DNA from: Gaiellasilicea sp963829845
GTDB lineage: Bacteria; Actinomycetota; Thermoleophilia; Gaiellales; Gaiellaceae
Direction: 5' to 3'
Length of the DNA stretch: 64,000 nt
Assembly: GCA_963829845.1 (NCBI GenBank)
Contig: CAWHKD010000014.1
Location: forward strand, 124,001-188,000
The position numbers and the translations under genes are program-made. Numbering within the stretch: the first letter of the stretch is position 1; every line of letters begins with the position of its first letter. This document shows positions 30,320 through 40,987 of this stretch, in pieces. A model generated the notes under the pieces. It was not told the origin of the DNA, did no database searches, and saw only the letters and a list, made by a program, of their open reading frames with translations.

Positions 30320-31573
30320 CTGCCGGCCCGGCTGCAGCTGATCGCCCGCACCGGCCACCCGGACTTCCTCGACCTGCCCTGGGACGAGCCGCTCGCCGAG
30401 TGGCAGCACGAGCGGCTCGTCGAGGTGATGCGCGGCATCCACCGCCACGTCGTTCGCTTCGTCGAGTACGACGGCGAGCTCGGGCCGAAGCTGTACGCGC
30501 TCAAGGAGCTGCCGGTCGAGCTGGCCCGGCGCGAGTACCGGCTCCTCCGCGCGCTCGCGGCCGACGAGATGCCGGTCGTGGAAGCGGTCGGCGTCGTCTC
30601 CGAACGAGGGGGCGAACTCGACGCGATCCTGATCACGCGCCACCTCGACTACTCGCTGCCGTTCCGGACGCTCTTCGCCCGCGGCAGCGTCCCCGACCTG
30701 CGCGGGCGACTGCTCGACGCGGGCGCCGAGCTGCTCGTCCGCCTGCATCTGGGCGGTTTCTTCTGGGGCGATTGCTCGCTCTCGAACACGCTCTTCCGCC
30801 GCGACGCAGGTGCGCTCGCGGCCTACCTCGTCGACGCCGAGACGGGCGAGCTGCACCCACGCCTGTCGGACGGGCAGCGCGCCCACGACCTGATCATCGC
30901 CGAGGAGAACGTCGCCGGCGAGCTCGCGGACGTCGAGGCCGAGCTCGACCGCGAGGGCGAGCTGAGGCCGGAGGAGACCGCCGCCGACCTGGTCGCGCGC
31001 TACGAGTCGTTGTGGGAGGAGTTGATGCGGGATGAGCTCTTCGCCGACGACACGCGCTACAAGATCGATGAGCGGCTGCACCGCCTGAACGAGCTCGGCT
31101 TCGACGTCGACGAGCTCGAGCTCGTCGCGGGTGACGACGGCTATCGGCTACGCCTGAACCCCCACGTCGTCGAGCCTGGCCACCACCGGCGTCGGCTGCA
31201 CGCGCTCACCGGGCTCAATGCCCAGGAGAACCAGGCGCGCCGGCTCCTCAACGACCTCGCCCGCTACCGCGCTGAGCTCGACCGCAGCGGCGGACGTCCG
31301 GTACCGGAGACGGTCGCGGTGCACCGCTGGCTCTCGGAGGTGTTCGAGCCTGCCGTCGCCGCGATCCCGCACGAGCTCTGGGGCAAGCGGGACGCCGCCG
31401 AGGTCTTCCACGAGGCGCTCGAGCACCGCTGGTTCCTCTCCCAGGCGGCCGGTGAGGACATCGGGTTGATGCCCGCGGTCGACGCCTACGTCGCCGAGGT
31501 CCTGCGCCACGCGCCCGACGAGCGAGCGGTGCTCGAGCCGAGCGAAGCGGCGGCGGAGGACGACGAGCTCTAG
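30320..31573 (+). CDS. DUF4032 kinase-like protein
   Basis: About 417 aa. The N-terminal third has a kinase-like fold with VRFVEYDGELGPKLYALKEL, RREYRLLRAL and the catalytic-loop-like FFWGDCSLSNTLFRRDA; the rest is DUF4032. The conserved start HPDFLDLPWDEPLAEWQ lies upstream of the first ATG (30425); only CTG 30320, two bases after the preceding stop, is available. The substrate is unknown. It converges with the cyclophilin gene, stops overlapping by four bases. Confidence 0.8.
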   Translation: MPARLQLIARTGHPDFLDLPWDEPLAEWQHERLVEVMRGIHRHVVRFVEYDGELGPKLYALKELPVELARREYRLLRALAADEMPVVEAVGVVSERGGELDAILITRHLDYSLPFRTLFARGSVPDLRGRLLDAGAELLVRLHLGGFFWGDCSLSNTLFRRDAGALAAYLVDAETGELHPRLSDGQRAHDLIIAEENVAGELADVEAELDREGELRPEETAADLVARYESLWEELMRDELFADDTRYKIDERLHRLNELGFDVDELELVAGDDGYRLRLNPHVVEPGHHRRRLHALTGLNAQENQARRLLNDLARYRAELDRSGGRPVPETVAVHRWLSEVFEPAVAAIPHELWGKRDAAEVFHEALEHRWFLSQAAGEDIGLMPAVDAYVAEVLRHAPDERAVLEPSEAAAEDDEL

Positions 31574-32025
31574 CTGATCTCGACGCGGTCGATCGTGACC
31601 GGATCGACCGGCTTGTCCCGGCCGTCGCGATCGACCATCGAGATCGCGTCGGCGACCTCCTGGCCGCTCGTCACCTTTCCGAAGACGGTGTGCTTGCCGT
31701 CCAGCCACGACGCGGCCTCGGTCGTGACGATGAAGAACTGGCTGCCGTTCGTATTCGGGCCTGCGTTCGCCATCGCGAGCGCGCCGCGCTCGACCTTGTG
31801 CTCGTTGAACTCGTCCTCGAACTGGTAGCCGGGGCCGCCGCTGCCGGTTCCCTCGGGGCAGCCGCCCTGGATCATGAATTCGGGGATGACGCGGTGGAAG
31901 ATCAGCCCGTCGTAGAAGCCGTCGCCGGCGAGCTTGGTGAAGTTCTCGACCGTCTTCGGCGCCTCGTTCGGGTAGAGCTCGATCTCGATCGGGCCTTCGC
32001 TGGTGTGCAGCGTGGCTGTGGTCAT
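31570..32025 (-). CDS. Cyclophilin-type peptidyl-prolyl isomerase
   Basis: 151 aa, cytoplasmic (no signal peptide). It has the family core GLIFHRVIPEFMIQGGCPEG (catalytic Arg), GALAMANAGPNTNGSQFFIV and HTVFGKVTSGQEV. It speeds cis-trans isomerisation of prolyl bonds in folding proteins. The ATG at 32025 is followed by TTATLHTSEGPIEIELY, the normal start. Confidence 0.92.
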   Translation of the reverse strand: MTTATLHTSEGPIEIELYPNEAPKTVENFTKLAGDGFYDGLIFHRVIPEFMIQGGCPEGTGSGGPGYQFEDEFNEHKVERGALAMANAGPNTNGSQFFIVTTEAASWLDGKHTVFGKVTSGQEVADAISMVDRDGRDKPVDPVTIDRVEIS

Positions 32026-32091
32026 GCGGGCACGGTACTTGCTGGCGCAGAATGAGCATCCGCATCAGCGGACGCTCATCGCGCAAGACCC

Positions 32092-33222
32092 CTAAAGGAT
32101 CGACGCCGCCACCCGTCGCGCCGCTTCCAGACGCTCCGGCACGGTCGGGTGCGAGAAGAGCCAGAGGTAGGCGAGCCGCGGCGGCGCTGGATCCGGAAGG
32201 TTTGCCTCGGCGAGGCGGCCAAATGCCGACTCGAAGGCGCCCAGGTCGCCCGTCTGCACGACCGCGAAGCGGTCGCAGGCGTACTCCCAGCTGCGCGAGA
32301 GCGCCGCCTGCAGCGGCGCCAACAGGAGCCCGAGCACCGAACCGACGAGCAGGGCGAAGGGCACGACGCGCGCGTCGCCGGCGCCCGCTGCATCGATCGC
32401 CTCCGTGACGCCGTCGTCCTGGAGCAGCGCCCAGAGGACGAGCACGAAACCGACCGACCCCGCCATCGCGAGCCCCGTGCCGAGTGCGACGTGCCGGTAG
32501 CGTCGATGCCCGAGCTCGTGCGCCACGACCGTCAGCACCTCGGGCGTCGTCGCCGTCTCGACGAGCGTGTCGTAGAGGACGACCCGCCGCGTGGCGCCGA
32601 GCCCGGAGACGTACGCATTCAGCTTGGTCGTCCGCTTGCTCGCATCGGCGACGAGCACCTCGCGCACCGGCACCCCCGCAGCGACCGCGAGACGCATGAC
32701 GGCCGCGCGCAGCTCCGAGTCCTCGAGCGGCCGGAACTTGTTGAAGACGGGCTCGAGCACGACCGGCGCGACGAAGCTGAGCAGGAGGACGAGCAGTGCC
32801 GCACCGACCGAGGCGACGACCGGCCAAGACGACGAGAAGAGCACGGCGGTGCCGACGAGCCCGGCCATGCCCGCGCCGGTCAGCGCCGCGCCGATCCCGA
32901 CCCCCTTGACGCGGTCGAGGGCGTACTCCCGTCCGGACTGGCGCGAGAAGCCGAAGTCGCGCTCGTGTGTGAGCCCGAGCCAGATCGAGAGCGGGAGCCG
33001 GACGAGCGCGGAGAGGACGACGAGCAGCGCACCGAGCACGAGCGCACCAAGCGCCTCGGGCAGCGGGTCGACGACCGACGAGAACGCGTGCCCCGGGCCG
33101 GTCAGCGCGACGAGGACGAGCAGAGCCAGCCCGATCGCAAGGTCGGCGAGGATGGCGCGGTAGCGCGGATCGTGGTACCGGCGTGCGGCGTCGTGGTCAC
33201 TCACGGCAGGTGGTTGTAGCAA
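32092..33222 (-). CDS. M48-family membrane metalloprotease (Ste24/HtpX-like)
   Basis: 376 aa. The zinc motif HExxH is in TVVAHELGHRRYRH and the third ligand Glu in RSWEYACDRFAV. About six transmembrane helices surround the catalytic domain, as in CAAX-processing protease Ste24. It cleaves membrane or misfolded proteins at the cytoplasmic face. N-terminal PPAVSDHDAARRYHDPRYRA precedes the first helix. It runs divergently from the FtsH-like gene 57 bases away, both membrane quality-control proteases; a shared regulatory region is likely. Confidence 0.88.
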   Translation of the reverse strand: MLQPPAVSDHDAARRYHDPRYRAILADLAIGLALLVLVALTGPGHAFSSVVDPLPEALGALVLGALLVVLSALVRLPLSIWLGLTHERDFGFSRQSGREYALDRVKGVGIGAALTGAGMAGLVGTAVLFSSSWPVVASVGAALLVLLLSFVAPVVLEPVFNKFRPLEDSELRAAVMRLAVAAGVPVREVLVADASKRTTKLNAYVSGLGATRRVVLYDTLVETATTPEVLTVVAHELGHRRYRHVALGTGLAMAGSVGFVLVLWALLQDDGVTEAIDAAGAGDARVVPFALLVGSVLGLLLAPLQAALSRSWEYACDRFAVVQTGDLGAFESAFGRLAEANLPDPAPPRLAYLWLFSHPTVPERLEAARRVAASIL

Positions 33223-33278
33223 CGATCGCTTAATGCGCCGCTAACAACCGATTTCAACGTGATCGGGTCTAATCAGGC

Positions 33279-35672
33279 ATGGCGACCGCGGATCCGACGA
33301 TCGGCCCCTCGCCGCTCGCGCGCGACCAGGCCCCGTCGACAGAGCTCGCCGACCAGTGGCGGGTGCTCACCCGCGCCGCCACGATCGTCGCCCTGCTGAC
33401 GAGCCCCGCGCTCTACATCTGGTTCAACCAGCGCAACGGCTGGGCGTGGTACTGGTCGCTGCTCGCGACGTTCGGCGTCGTGATCGTCTTCCGAGGGTTC
33501 GCGGACCTCCTCTTCCGCCGCCTGATCCCGTGGCCGAGCCTCTTCGGCGCCGACAGTCAGCAGCTGCGCGAGGAGGACATCATGAGCCGCCGCCGCGCCT
33601 GGTACTGGCGCAAGAAGTGGCGGCTGGCGATCGTCCTGATCACGATCAACACGATCGTCTGGCTCTTCCACGGCGGCACGTGGTGGGGGACGGTCGGCTT
33701 CATCTTCGAGAGGATCGGCGAGATCATCACGACGCCGGCGCTCTGGGTGCAGGTCGTCTTCGTCTTCTTCCTGTTCATCGCCAACTTCGCGATCTTCATG
33801 GGCCCGATGCTGATCATGGGCATCTCGCAGATCCGCGGCTTCGAGCCGGGCGACGCGCAGTGGGGCGTCAAGCTCGCCGACGTCCGCGGCCAGGAAGAGG
33901 CGAAGGAAGAGGTGCGGCGGGTCGTCACCCTCTGGCAGTCGGGCGAGGCCTTCGAGCGTGCCGGCGGCAAACGCGAGCGCGGCCTGCTCTTCGTCGGCGC
34001 GCCCGGCACGGGCAAGACGATGCTCGCCAAGGCGATCGCGACGGGCTTCAACTCGCCGTTCGTCTCGATCCCGGGCTCGGGCTTCGCGCAGACGTTCATC
34101 GGGATCGACGCGATCATCGTCCGCTTCCTCGCCTGGAAGGCGAAGCGGCTTGCGCGCAAGTGGGGCGGCCAGTGCATCGTCTTCATCGACGAGATCGACG
34201 CGGTCGGGATGCGCCGCCAAGCGCTCGGCGGCGGCGCGCCGGTCGGTGGATTCGCGCCGGCCGACATCAGCGACCACCTCTTCTTCGGCCCGCACGGCGC
34301 GCTCAACCAGAGCGGCGATCTGATTCTCGAGACGCGCCGCTGGCGCGAGCGGCTGTTCGAGCACCGGGCGCCCGACCGGCCTTCCCCGTCCGGGCTGCAC
34401 ACCCGGCTTTCGAGCCTGCTCAACTTCACCTTCCCCGGCATGGGCGGGATGGGCCAGCTGGCGTTGAACCAGCTGCTCGTCGTGATGGACGGGATCGACA
34501 ACCCGCCGTTCACCAAACGAGTGACGACGAACCGCCTGAACACGTTCCTCGACGCGACGTACATCGTCCCGCGGCGGCTCGGCAAGATCCCGCTGCGGCT
34601 GCCACCGCCCGGCCCGCGCGGCGACCAGATCTACTTCATCGGCGCCACGAACGTGCCGATCGACCGCCTCGATCCTGCCCTGATCCGGCCCGGCCGGATG
34701 GGCCGCCATGTCTGGTTCCGGACGCCGACGAAGCAGGACCGGCTCGACGTCTTCGACCTCTACATCACGCGGGTGGCGCACGAGCCCGACCTCGATACGC
34801 CGAAGCGCCGCGACGAGATCGCTCGGATCACGAACGGCTACTCGCCCGCGATGATCGACCAGGTCTGCTCGATGGCGCTGACGCTCGCACACCACGACGG
34901 CCGCGCCCGGTTCTCCTGGAGCGACCTGGTCGAGGCGATGACGACGATCGAGTCCGGAACAGCGGTCGGCGTCGAGTACATCGCCTCGGAGACGAAGGCG
35001 GTCGCGATCCACGAAGCGGGCCACGCCGCCGCCGGGCACGTGTTCATGCAGGGCGCCGAGTCGACGCGGCTCTCGATCAAGATGCGTGGCGGATCGCTCG
35101 GCCACCATCAGGCGCTCGAGAAGGAGGAGCGGTTCAGCCGCTTCCGCAGTGACGAGATGGCCCGGCTCGTCTGGGCGCTCGGCGCGATGGCGGCGGAGCG
35201 CGTCTTCTACGGCGAGAACTCGAACGGCGTCGGCGGCGACGTCCAGTCGGCGACCGCGCAGGCGGCCTGGATGGTCGGCGCGTCGGCGATGGGCCCGGAG
35301 CCCTTCACCATGACGCCGCTCGACGATGAGAGTGAGGAGGAGGCGCGCGAGCGTGTCCTGAAGCGCTTCGAGACGATCGGGCTCCAGATCATGAACCGGA
35401 CGAGCGGCGGCGGGCCGTTCACCGAGAACCCGATCGCCGGCGTACTCAACGATCGCGACAAGCGCGCGCTGGCGGCCCAGATCCTCGGCCAGGCGTACGT
35501 CTCGGCCTACAACCTGGTCGTCCACAACAAGGACGCGGTCGAGAAGATCGCCGACGAACTCGTGGTGCGGCGCGAGGTCTTCGGCGACGAGCTCGTCGAG
35601 ATCCTCGATGGCGCCAAGCTGAAGATGCCCGAGATCGACTACGCAAACGAGGACGTATGGCCGACGATGTGA
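33279..35672 (+). CDS. Divergent FtsH-like AAA protease
   Basis: 797 aa. Two to three N-terminal transmembrane helices precede an AAA module: Walker A LFVGAPGTGKTMLAKAIA, Walker B CIVFIDEIDAVG, arginine-finger region LDPALIRPGRMGRHVWFRTP. The M41 zinc motif is IHEAGHAAAGH. Between Walker B and the SRH region there is an insert of roughly 130 residues (GAPVGGFAPADISDHLFFGP, LNFTFPGMGGMGQLALNQLL) not present in ordinary FtsH. It degrades membrane proteins using ATP. Its 3' end overlaps the next gene by 16 bases. Confidence 0.88.
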   Translation: MATADPTIGPSPLARDQAPSTELADQWRVLTRAATIVALLTSPALYIWFNQRNGWAWYWSLLATFGVVIVFRGFADLLFRRLIPWPSLFGADSQQLREEDIMSRRRAWYWRKKWRLAIVLITINTIVWLFHGGTWWGTVGFIFERIGEIITTPALWVQVVFVFFLFIANFAIFMGPMLIMGISQIRGFEPGDAQWGVKLADVRGQEEAKEEVRRVVTLWQSGEAFERAGGKRERGLLFVGAPGTGKTMLAKAIATGFNSPFVSIPGSGFAQTFIGIDAIIVRFLAWKAKRLARKWGGQCIVFIDEIDAVGMRRQALGGGAPVGGFAPADISDHLFFGPHGALNQSGDLILETRRWRERLFEHRAPDRPSPSGLHTRLSSLLNFTFPGMGGMGQLALNQLLVVMDGIDNPPFTKRVTTNRLNTFLDATYIVPRRLGKIPLRLPPPGPRGDQIYFIGATNVPIDRLDPALIRPGRMGRHVWFRTPTKQDRLDVFDLYITRVAHEPDLDTPKRRDEIARITNGYSPAMIDQVCSMALTLAHHDGRARFSWSDLVEAMTTIESGTAVGVEYIASETKAVAIHEAGHAAAGHVFMQGAESTRLSIKMRGGSLGHHQALEKEERFSRFRSDEMARLVWALGAMAAERVFYGENSNGVGGDVQSATAQAAWMVGASAMGPEPFTMTPLDDESEEEARERVLKRFETIGLQIMNRTSGGGPFTENPIAGVLNDRDKRALAAQILGQAYVSAYNLVVHNKDAVEKIADELVVRREVFGDELVEILDGAKLKMPEIDYANEDVWPTM

Positions 35673-36496
35673 CTCAGGCCGCCGCGTCGCCCGAGCCCGA
35701 GCCTGCGACTGTCCTCGGTCCGAGCCGGCAGGAGCGGGCGCGGCGGAGCTCGTACCGCCTCCGCTTCGGGATCATCTACGTCTTCCTCGCCGCCGTGGTC
35801 GGTGCCGGCGTCGGCTCGTTCATCGTCCTCGCGAGCGAGGGTGACAAGCCGGACGACCCGGCCTGGTCGGCCTGGCAGCCGAAGGGCAGCACGATGGCGA
35901 AGGTGCGCCAGATCGCCGACCGGATCCCGAAGGCGTACCGGACCGAGAACGGCGCGCAGCTGACGGTCAGCCTCGCCGGCCCGCTCTCGGTGCCGACGCC
36001 GCAAGGGGAAGTGCCGGTGCGCGCGGTGTTCGTCCGCCCCGACACGTCGAAGGGACTCGCGGAGGAGGACGACATCGCCGTCTACCCCGGCAACGCCGTC
36101 GTCTCGTTCGGGCTTTGCGGGACGCGCTCGAAGGAGCAGTGCGAGGTGGCGCCGGTCTCGGCCGAGCGACAGACGCTGCTGCGGCGGCAGGCGCTCGAGC
36201 TCTCGCTCTACACGCTCAAGTACGTCGACAGCATCGATTCGGTGGTCGTCTTCATGCCGCCGGAGGCGAAGAGCCAGAGAACGGTCTTCCTCCGTCGGAG
36301 CGACGTGGCCGACGAGCTCGACCGGCCGCTCAGCTCGCTGCTCCCGACGGCGAAACCCAAGATCGGTGGCCTGAACTCGCTCGAAGAGGGTCAGATCCTC
36401 CGCCTGACCCGGACGCGGACGTACTCGGCAGAGGTGCAGCCGTCGCCGGACGGCAGCCCGGTCCTGATCCTGACACCGCCGGGCCAAGACGCCTGA
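35657..36496 (+). CDS. Single-pass membrane protein of unknown function
   Basis: 279 aa. An N-terminal cytoplasmic segment with basic residues (SRQERARRSSYRLR) precedes one transmembrane helix, FGIIYVFLAAVVGAGVGSF. The rest is extracytoplasmic, beginning SEGDKPDDPAWSAWQPKG; it has two cysteines (LCGTRSKEQCEV) that could form a disulfide. The start overlaps the FtsH-like gene, so it may be a partner of that protease. No named domain is recognised. Confidence 0.75.
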   Translation: MADDVTQAAASPEPEPATVLGPSRQERARRSSYRLRFGIIYVFLAAVVGAGVGSFIVLASEGDKPDDPAWSAWQPKGSTMAKVRQIADRIPKAYRTENGAQLTVSLAGPLSVPTPQGEVPVRAVFVRPDTSKGLAEEDDIAVYPGNAVVSFGLCGTRSKEQCEVAPVSAERQTLLRRQALELSLYTLKYVDSIDSVVVFMPPEAKSQRTVFLRRSDVADELDRPLSSLLPTAKPKIGGLNSLEEGQILRLTRTRTYSAEVQPSPDGSPVLILTPPGQDA

Positions 36497-36521
36497 CGCG
36501 CACGCGTTAACGTCCCGCACC

Positions 36522-37259
36522 ATGCAGCGCAGGGCTCTCGTCACAGGCGCGGGCAGCGGCATCGGCCGTGCGATCGCGGCACGTCTGGAGGCGGACGGCT
36601 CCGCCGTGCTCGCCGTCGACCTGCACCCGGATCAGGACGGCCCGGGCGACCCGTTCGAGGCCGACCTCTCCACGCCCGCGGGCAACCGCGCTGCCGTCGA
36701 CGCCGCACTCGACCGCCTCGGCGGCCTCGACGCCGTCGTCGCCAGCGCAGGCTTCCAGCACGTCGCCCCGATCGAGGAGTTCCCGGAGGAGCGCTGGGAC
36801 GCGCTGCTCGCAGTCCTGCTGACGAGCCCGTTCCTGCTCGCACGCTACGCCTGGGAGGCGCTTCGCGAGTCCGGCGACGGCCGCTTCCTCGCGATCGCAT
36901 CCGTCCACGGCCTGGTCGCGTCCCCTTACAAGGCGGGCTACGTCGCCGCCAAGCACGGCTTGCTCGGGCTCGTGAAGGTGCTCGCGCTCGAAGGTGCGGA
37001 GCACGGCATCTCTGCGTCGGCGATCTGCCCCGGCTACGTCCGGACGCCGATCGTCGAGTCGCAGATCGAGGCCCAGTCGCGGGCGACGGGCGTGGCGCCT
37101 GAACGCGTCATCGGGGACGTCCTCCTCGCGCCGCAGGCGGTCAAGCGGCTGCTCGAGCCCGAGGACGTCGCCGAGACGGCGGCGTTCCTGCTCGGCCCCG
37201 GCGGCCGCGCGTTCACCGGCGCCCCGGTCGTGATGGACCTCGGCTGGACGGCGCGCTAG
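36522..37259 (+). CDS. Short-chain dehydrogenase, 3-hydroxybutyrate dehydrogenase-like
   Basis: 245 aa. TGAGSGIGRAIAARLE binds the cofactor; active-site Ser is in FLAIASVHGLVASPYKAGY, with the catalytic Tyr/Lys in YVAAKHGLLGL. The sequence ICPGYVRTPIVESQIEAQ and the length fit D-3-hydroxybutyrate dehydrogenases, which make acetoacetate from hydroxybutyrate. This substrate is a family inference; other hydroxyacids are possible. It lies near the isocitrate lyase gene, in keeping with acetyl-CoA or storage-polymer use. Confidence 0.82.
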   Translation: MQRRALVTGAGSGIGRAIAARLEADGSAVLAVDLHPDQDGPGDPFEADLSTPAGNRAAVDAALDRLGGLDAVVASAGFQHVAPIEEFPEERWDALLAVLLTSPFLLARYAWEALRESGDGRFLAIASVHGLVASPYKAGYVAAKHGLLGLVKVLALEGAEHGISASAICPGYVRTPIVESQIEAQSRATGVAPERVIGDVLLAPQAVKRLLEPEDVAETAAFLLGPGGRAFTGAPVVMDLGWTAR

Positions 37260-37320
37260 CACGGCCAAACTTTGTGTTTCTGAGCTACTAGCTCCCCTCG
37301 CGCGCGTAACGAGGCGGCCC

Positions 37321-37357
37321 GCGAGACGCTTGTGTTTCAGAAACACAAGCCGTCTCT
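37321..37357. terminator. Hairpin between convergent genes
   Basis: gagacg-cttgtgtttc-a-gaaacacaag-c-cgtctc (about 37323-37356) forms a near-perfect inverted repeat with one extra base. It lies between the SDR stop (37259) and the LysR stop (37357), so it may end transcription from both sides, though neither strand shows a strong U-run. A half copy, tttgtgtttctgag, lies 55 bases upstream near 37270. Confidence 0.5.
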
Positions 37358-38250
37358 TAGCGCTCGAGCTCGTCCCGCGAAACCGAGGCGAGCAGGCCCT
37401 CGACGAGGTCCTCGGGGACGACCGCGTCGCGCCGCCGCAGCGCCACGATCGGCCGGCGCACCGGCTCGTAGCCGTCGATCACGACCTCCCGCAGCGCGCC
37501 CGAGGCGAGCTCCTCGCGCACGGCCGTGTAGGGGAGGAACGCGATCCCGAGTCCGTGCTCGACCATCTTCTTCGTCGCGTCGACGTTGTCGAGCTCCATC
37601 ACGCCGCGCGGCACGACACCGGCCTCGCGAAAGAACGCGCTCGTGAGGACGAAGTAGCTCGAGGTGCGGTCGAAGAGGATCAGCCGCTCGGCGCCGAGCT
37701 CGTGCACGACGATCGACGTCTCCCCCGCGAAACGGTGACCTGGGTGGACGACGAGCACGATCTCGTCCTCGTAGAGCGGCGAGCTGACGACTGCCGGATG
37801 GGGCAGCTCGCGCACAAGGCCGATCTGCACCTGCTCGCGCAGCACGAGCTCGAGCACTTCCTCCGAATGGCCGGTCCGGACGATCAGATGCACGTTCGGG
37901 AAGTTCGCCTGAAAGCGGCGGAGCACGAGCGGCAGCACGTAGGTCGAGATCGCGGGCGCGGCCCCGACGAGCAGCTCCCCCACCCTGCCTTCGCGCAGCT
38001 CGCGCAACAACTCACGGCCGCTGGCGAGCGACTGGAGCGCACGTTGCGCGTGCGGGCGGAAAGCGCGACCCTCCGCGGTCAGGCGCATGCCGCGGGCCGT
38101 GCGGATGAAGAGCTCGATTCCGAGCTCGCGCTCGAGCTTCTTGATCCGGGTCGTCAACGCCGGCTGCGTGACGTAGAGCACCGCTGCCGCGGCGGAGACC
38201 GAACGCCGCTCGGCGACGGTGAGAAACGCCTCGATCTGGGAGAGCAGCAT
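37357..38250 (-). CDS. LysR-family transcriptional regulator
   Basis: 297 aa. The N-terminal winged helix is IEAFLTVAERRSVSAAAAVL, YVTQPALTTRIKKLERELGI. The effector domain begins near LLVGAAPAISTYVLPLVLR. It is divergent from isocitrate lyase with a 117-bp gap, so it may control acetate or fatty-acid use. A quasi-palindrome ATTAAcgcggTTTAT near 38260 in the gap could be its binding site; the coinducer is unknown. Confidence 0.85.
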   Translation of the reverse strand: MLLSQIEAFLTVAERRSVSAAAAVLYVTQPALTTRIKKLERELGIELFIRTARGMRLTAEGRAFRPHAQRALQSLASGRELLRELREGRVGELLVGAAPAISTYVLPLVLRRFQANFPNVHLIVRTGHSEEVLELVLREQVQIGLVRELPHPAVVSSPLYEDEIVLVVHPGHRFAGETSIVVHELGAERLILFDRTSSYFVLTSAFFREAGVVPRGVMELDNVDATKKMVEHGLGIAFLPYTAVREELASGALREVVIDGYEPVRRPIVALRRRDAVVPEDLVEGLLASVSRDELER

Positions 38251-38367
38251 CCGGCTGATATTAACGCGGTTTATCGGACGGATCTAGAGGTTCGATTTGT
38301 CCTATAGCCGCGTTCCGGGCAGGTTGAGATCAGAGATCGGCTGCTCACGACCGGGAGGGGATACCGC

Positions 38368-40110
<1,743 letters not shown>

Positions 40111-40144
40111 CCGCCGCCGCCGCCGCTATCCTCCCTCTCGCCTG

Positions 40145-40217
40145 GCCCCCATCGACTAGCGGCCTAGGTCACCACCCTTTCAAGGTGGCTGCACGGGTTC
40201 GAATCCCGTTGGGGGCG
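40145..40217 (+). tRNA. tRNA-Glu (anticodon TTC)
   Basis: Full cloverleaf: acceptor GCCCCCA (40145-40151) pairs with TGGGGGC (40210-40216); anticodon stem CCACC/GGTGG encloses CTTTCAA with anticodon TTC at 40179-40181; T-loop TTCGAAT. CCA is not encoded. A possible -10 box TATCCT lies at 40127-40132. Accessory DNA begins right after it. Confidence 0.95.
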
Positions 40218-40223
40218 CTACCG

Positions 40224-40248
40224 GAAACCCCTGCTAACGCGGGGTTTT
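40224..40248 (+). terminator. Terminator of the tRNA-Glu transcript
   Basis: aacccc and ggggtttt are complementary around tgctaacgc, giving a six-base stem ending in a run of four T. It lies just after the tRNA gene. Confidence 0.55.
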
Positions 40249-40359
40249 CGCGTCTTAGAGGGCATTTCCGTCTCGGGCCAGGTGAGCCCAAAAGGGGTCA
40301 AATCGGCCCGGATTGTCACAAGATTGTCACACGGTTTGAGGGCACGTAGGCTCGCCGGG

Positions 40360-40613
40360 ATGATGCTCGCAGGCCTACCCGTCCCCGACCCAGCCGTCGA
40401 AGGCCTCGCCGAGCTCGTCCGTACTACCGGCGCCGACGACCTGGCCGACCGGCTCGAGAGCGCCGTCGCTGACGGTGTGAAGCTAATCGCGTTTACGCTC
40501 GACGAGCGCGCCCTCCTGCTCGCGCGCTCGAAGATCCACAGCCCGAGCTCGCCGAGTTGCGCGCCGTCCTGCTCGCGGACCATCAGTGGCGGAGGCGAGA
40601 AGGGATCGAGTGA
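40360..40613 (+). pseudogene. Small repeated ORF family, copy 1 (one-base deletion)
   Basis: ATGATGCTCGC at 40360 begins MMLAGLPVPDPAVEGLAELV, then RTTGADDLADRLESAVADGV and FTLDERALLL. A missing base near 40530 shifts the last part, which reads ALEDPQPELAELRAVLLADH and QWRRREGIE to a TGA at 40613. The corrected protein is about 84 aa, acidic and helical. Related copies occur at 40878, 54759, 55227 and 56081. I do not recognise the family. It lies 140 bases from tRNA-Glu. Confidence 0.55.
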
Positions 40614-40987
40614 GGCAGACGACGCGAGAGTGGCAGCCGCCTAAGCGCGAGCGGAAGGCAGCCTTCCTGCAGCCCAGGCCGCCAGGCCGGGCTGCAGGTT
40701 GGCCGTTGCCGTTAGACCCTGAGTCCTAAGCCGCGAGGACATCAGGTGCGGGGCTTCCCCCCATTCCATGGCGGCCCCGTCACCCGAGCAGATGCTCGAA
40801 TCGCGAGCGTCTTGCGGGTCTTCATACACTGTTTACAAGTCTTATTGAGGGGCTCGCGAAGCAACGACTTGGCGGGGAGCTCGCGGAGTTTCCGCGCGCC
40901 TGCTCGCCGACAATCAGTGGAGACGCGGCGAAGGGCTCGACTGAATCGGTTACATCGCGCGCTGCGTTCGGCTCGTACGTTTCGTGC
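40614..40987. other. Gap with inverted repeat and family remnant
   Basis: Contains the perfect inverted repeat ctgcagccc/gggctgcag (40667-40675 and 40689-40697) and a 3' remnant of the small-ORF family. Otherwise no gene is seen. Confidence 0.5.
40878..40944 (+). pseudogene. Small repeated ORF family, copy 2 (3' fragment)
   Basis: Only the C-terminal part is left: gELAEF, then after a shift ARLLADNQWRRGEGLD and a TGA at 40944. It matches the end of the copies at 40360 and 56081 (ADHQWRRREGIE, NEHEWRQREGLDP). Confidence 0.5.

Noticed and set aside
33273..35525. 750-codon reverse frame opposite the FtsH-like gene
   Set aside because: The forward strand has intact AAA and protease motifs; the reverse reading is a shadow.
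40218..40583. Reverse frame ending at tRNA-Glu as an integrase end
   Set aside because: The end (CDNLVTIRADLTPF) sits where an integrase tail might be, but no catalytic motif is present.
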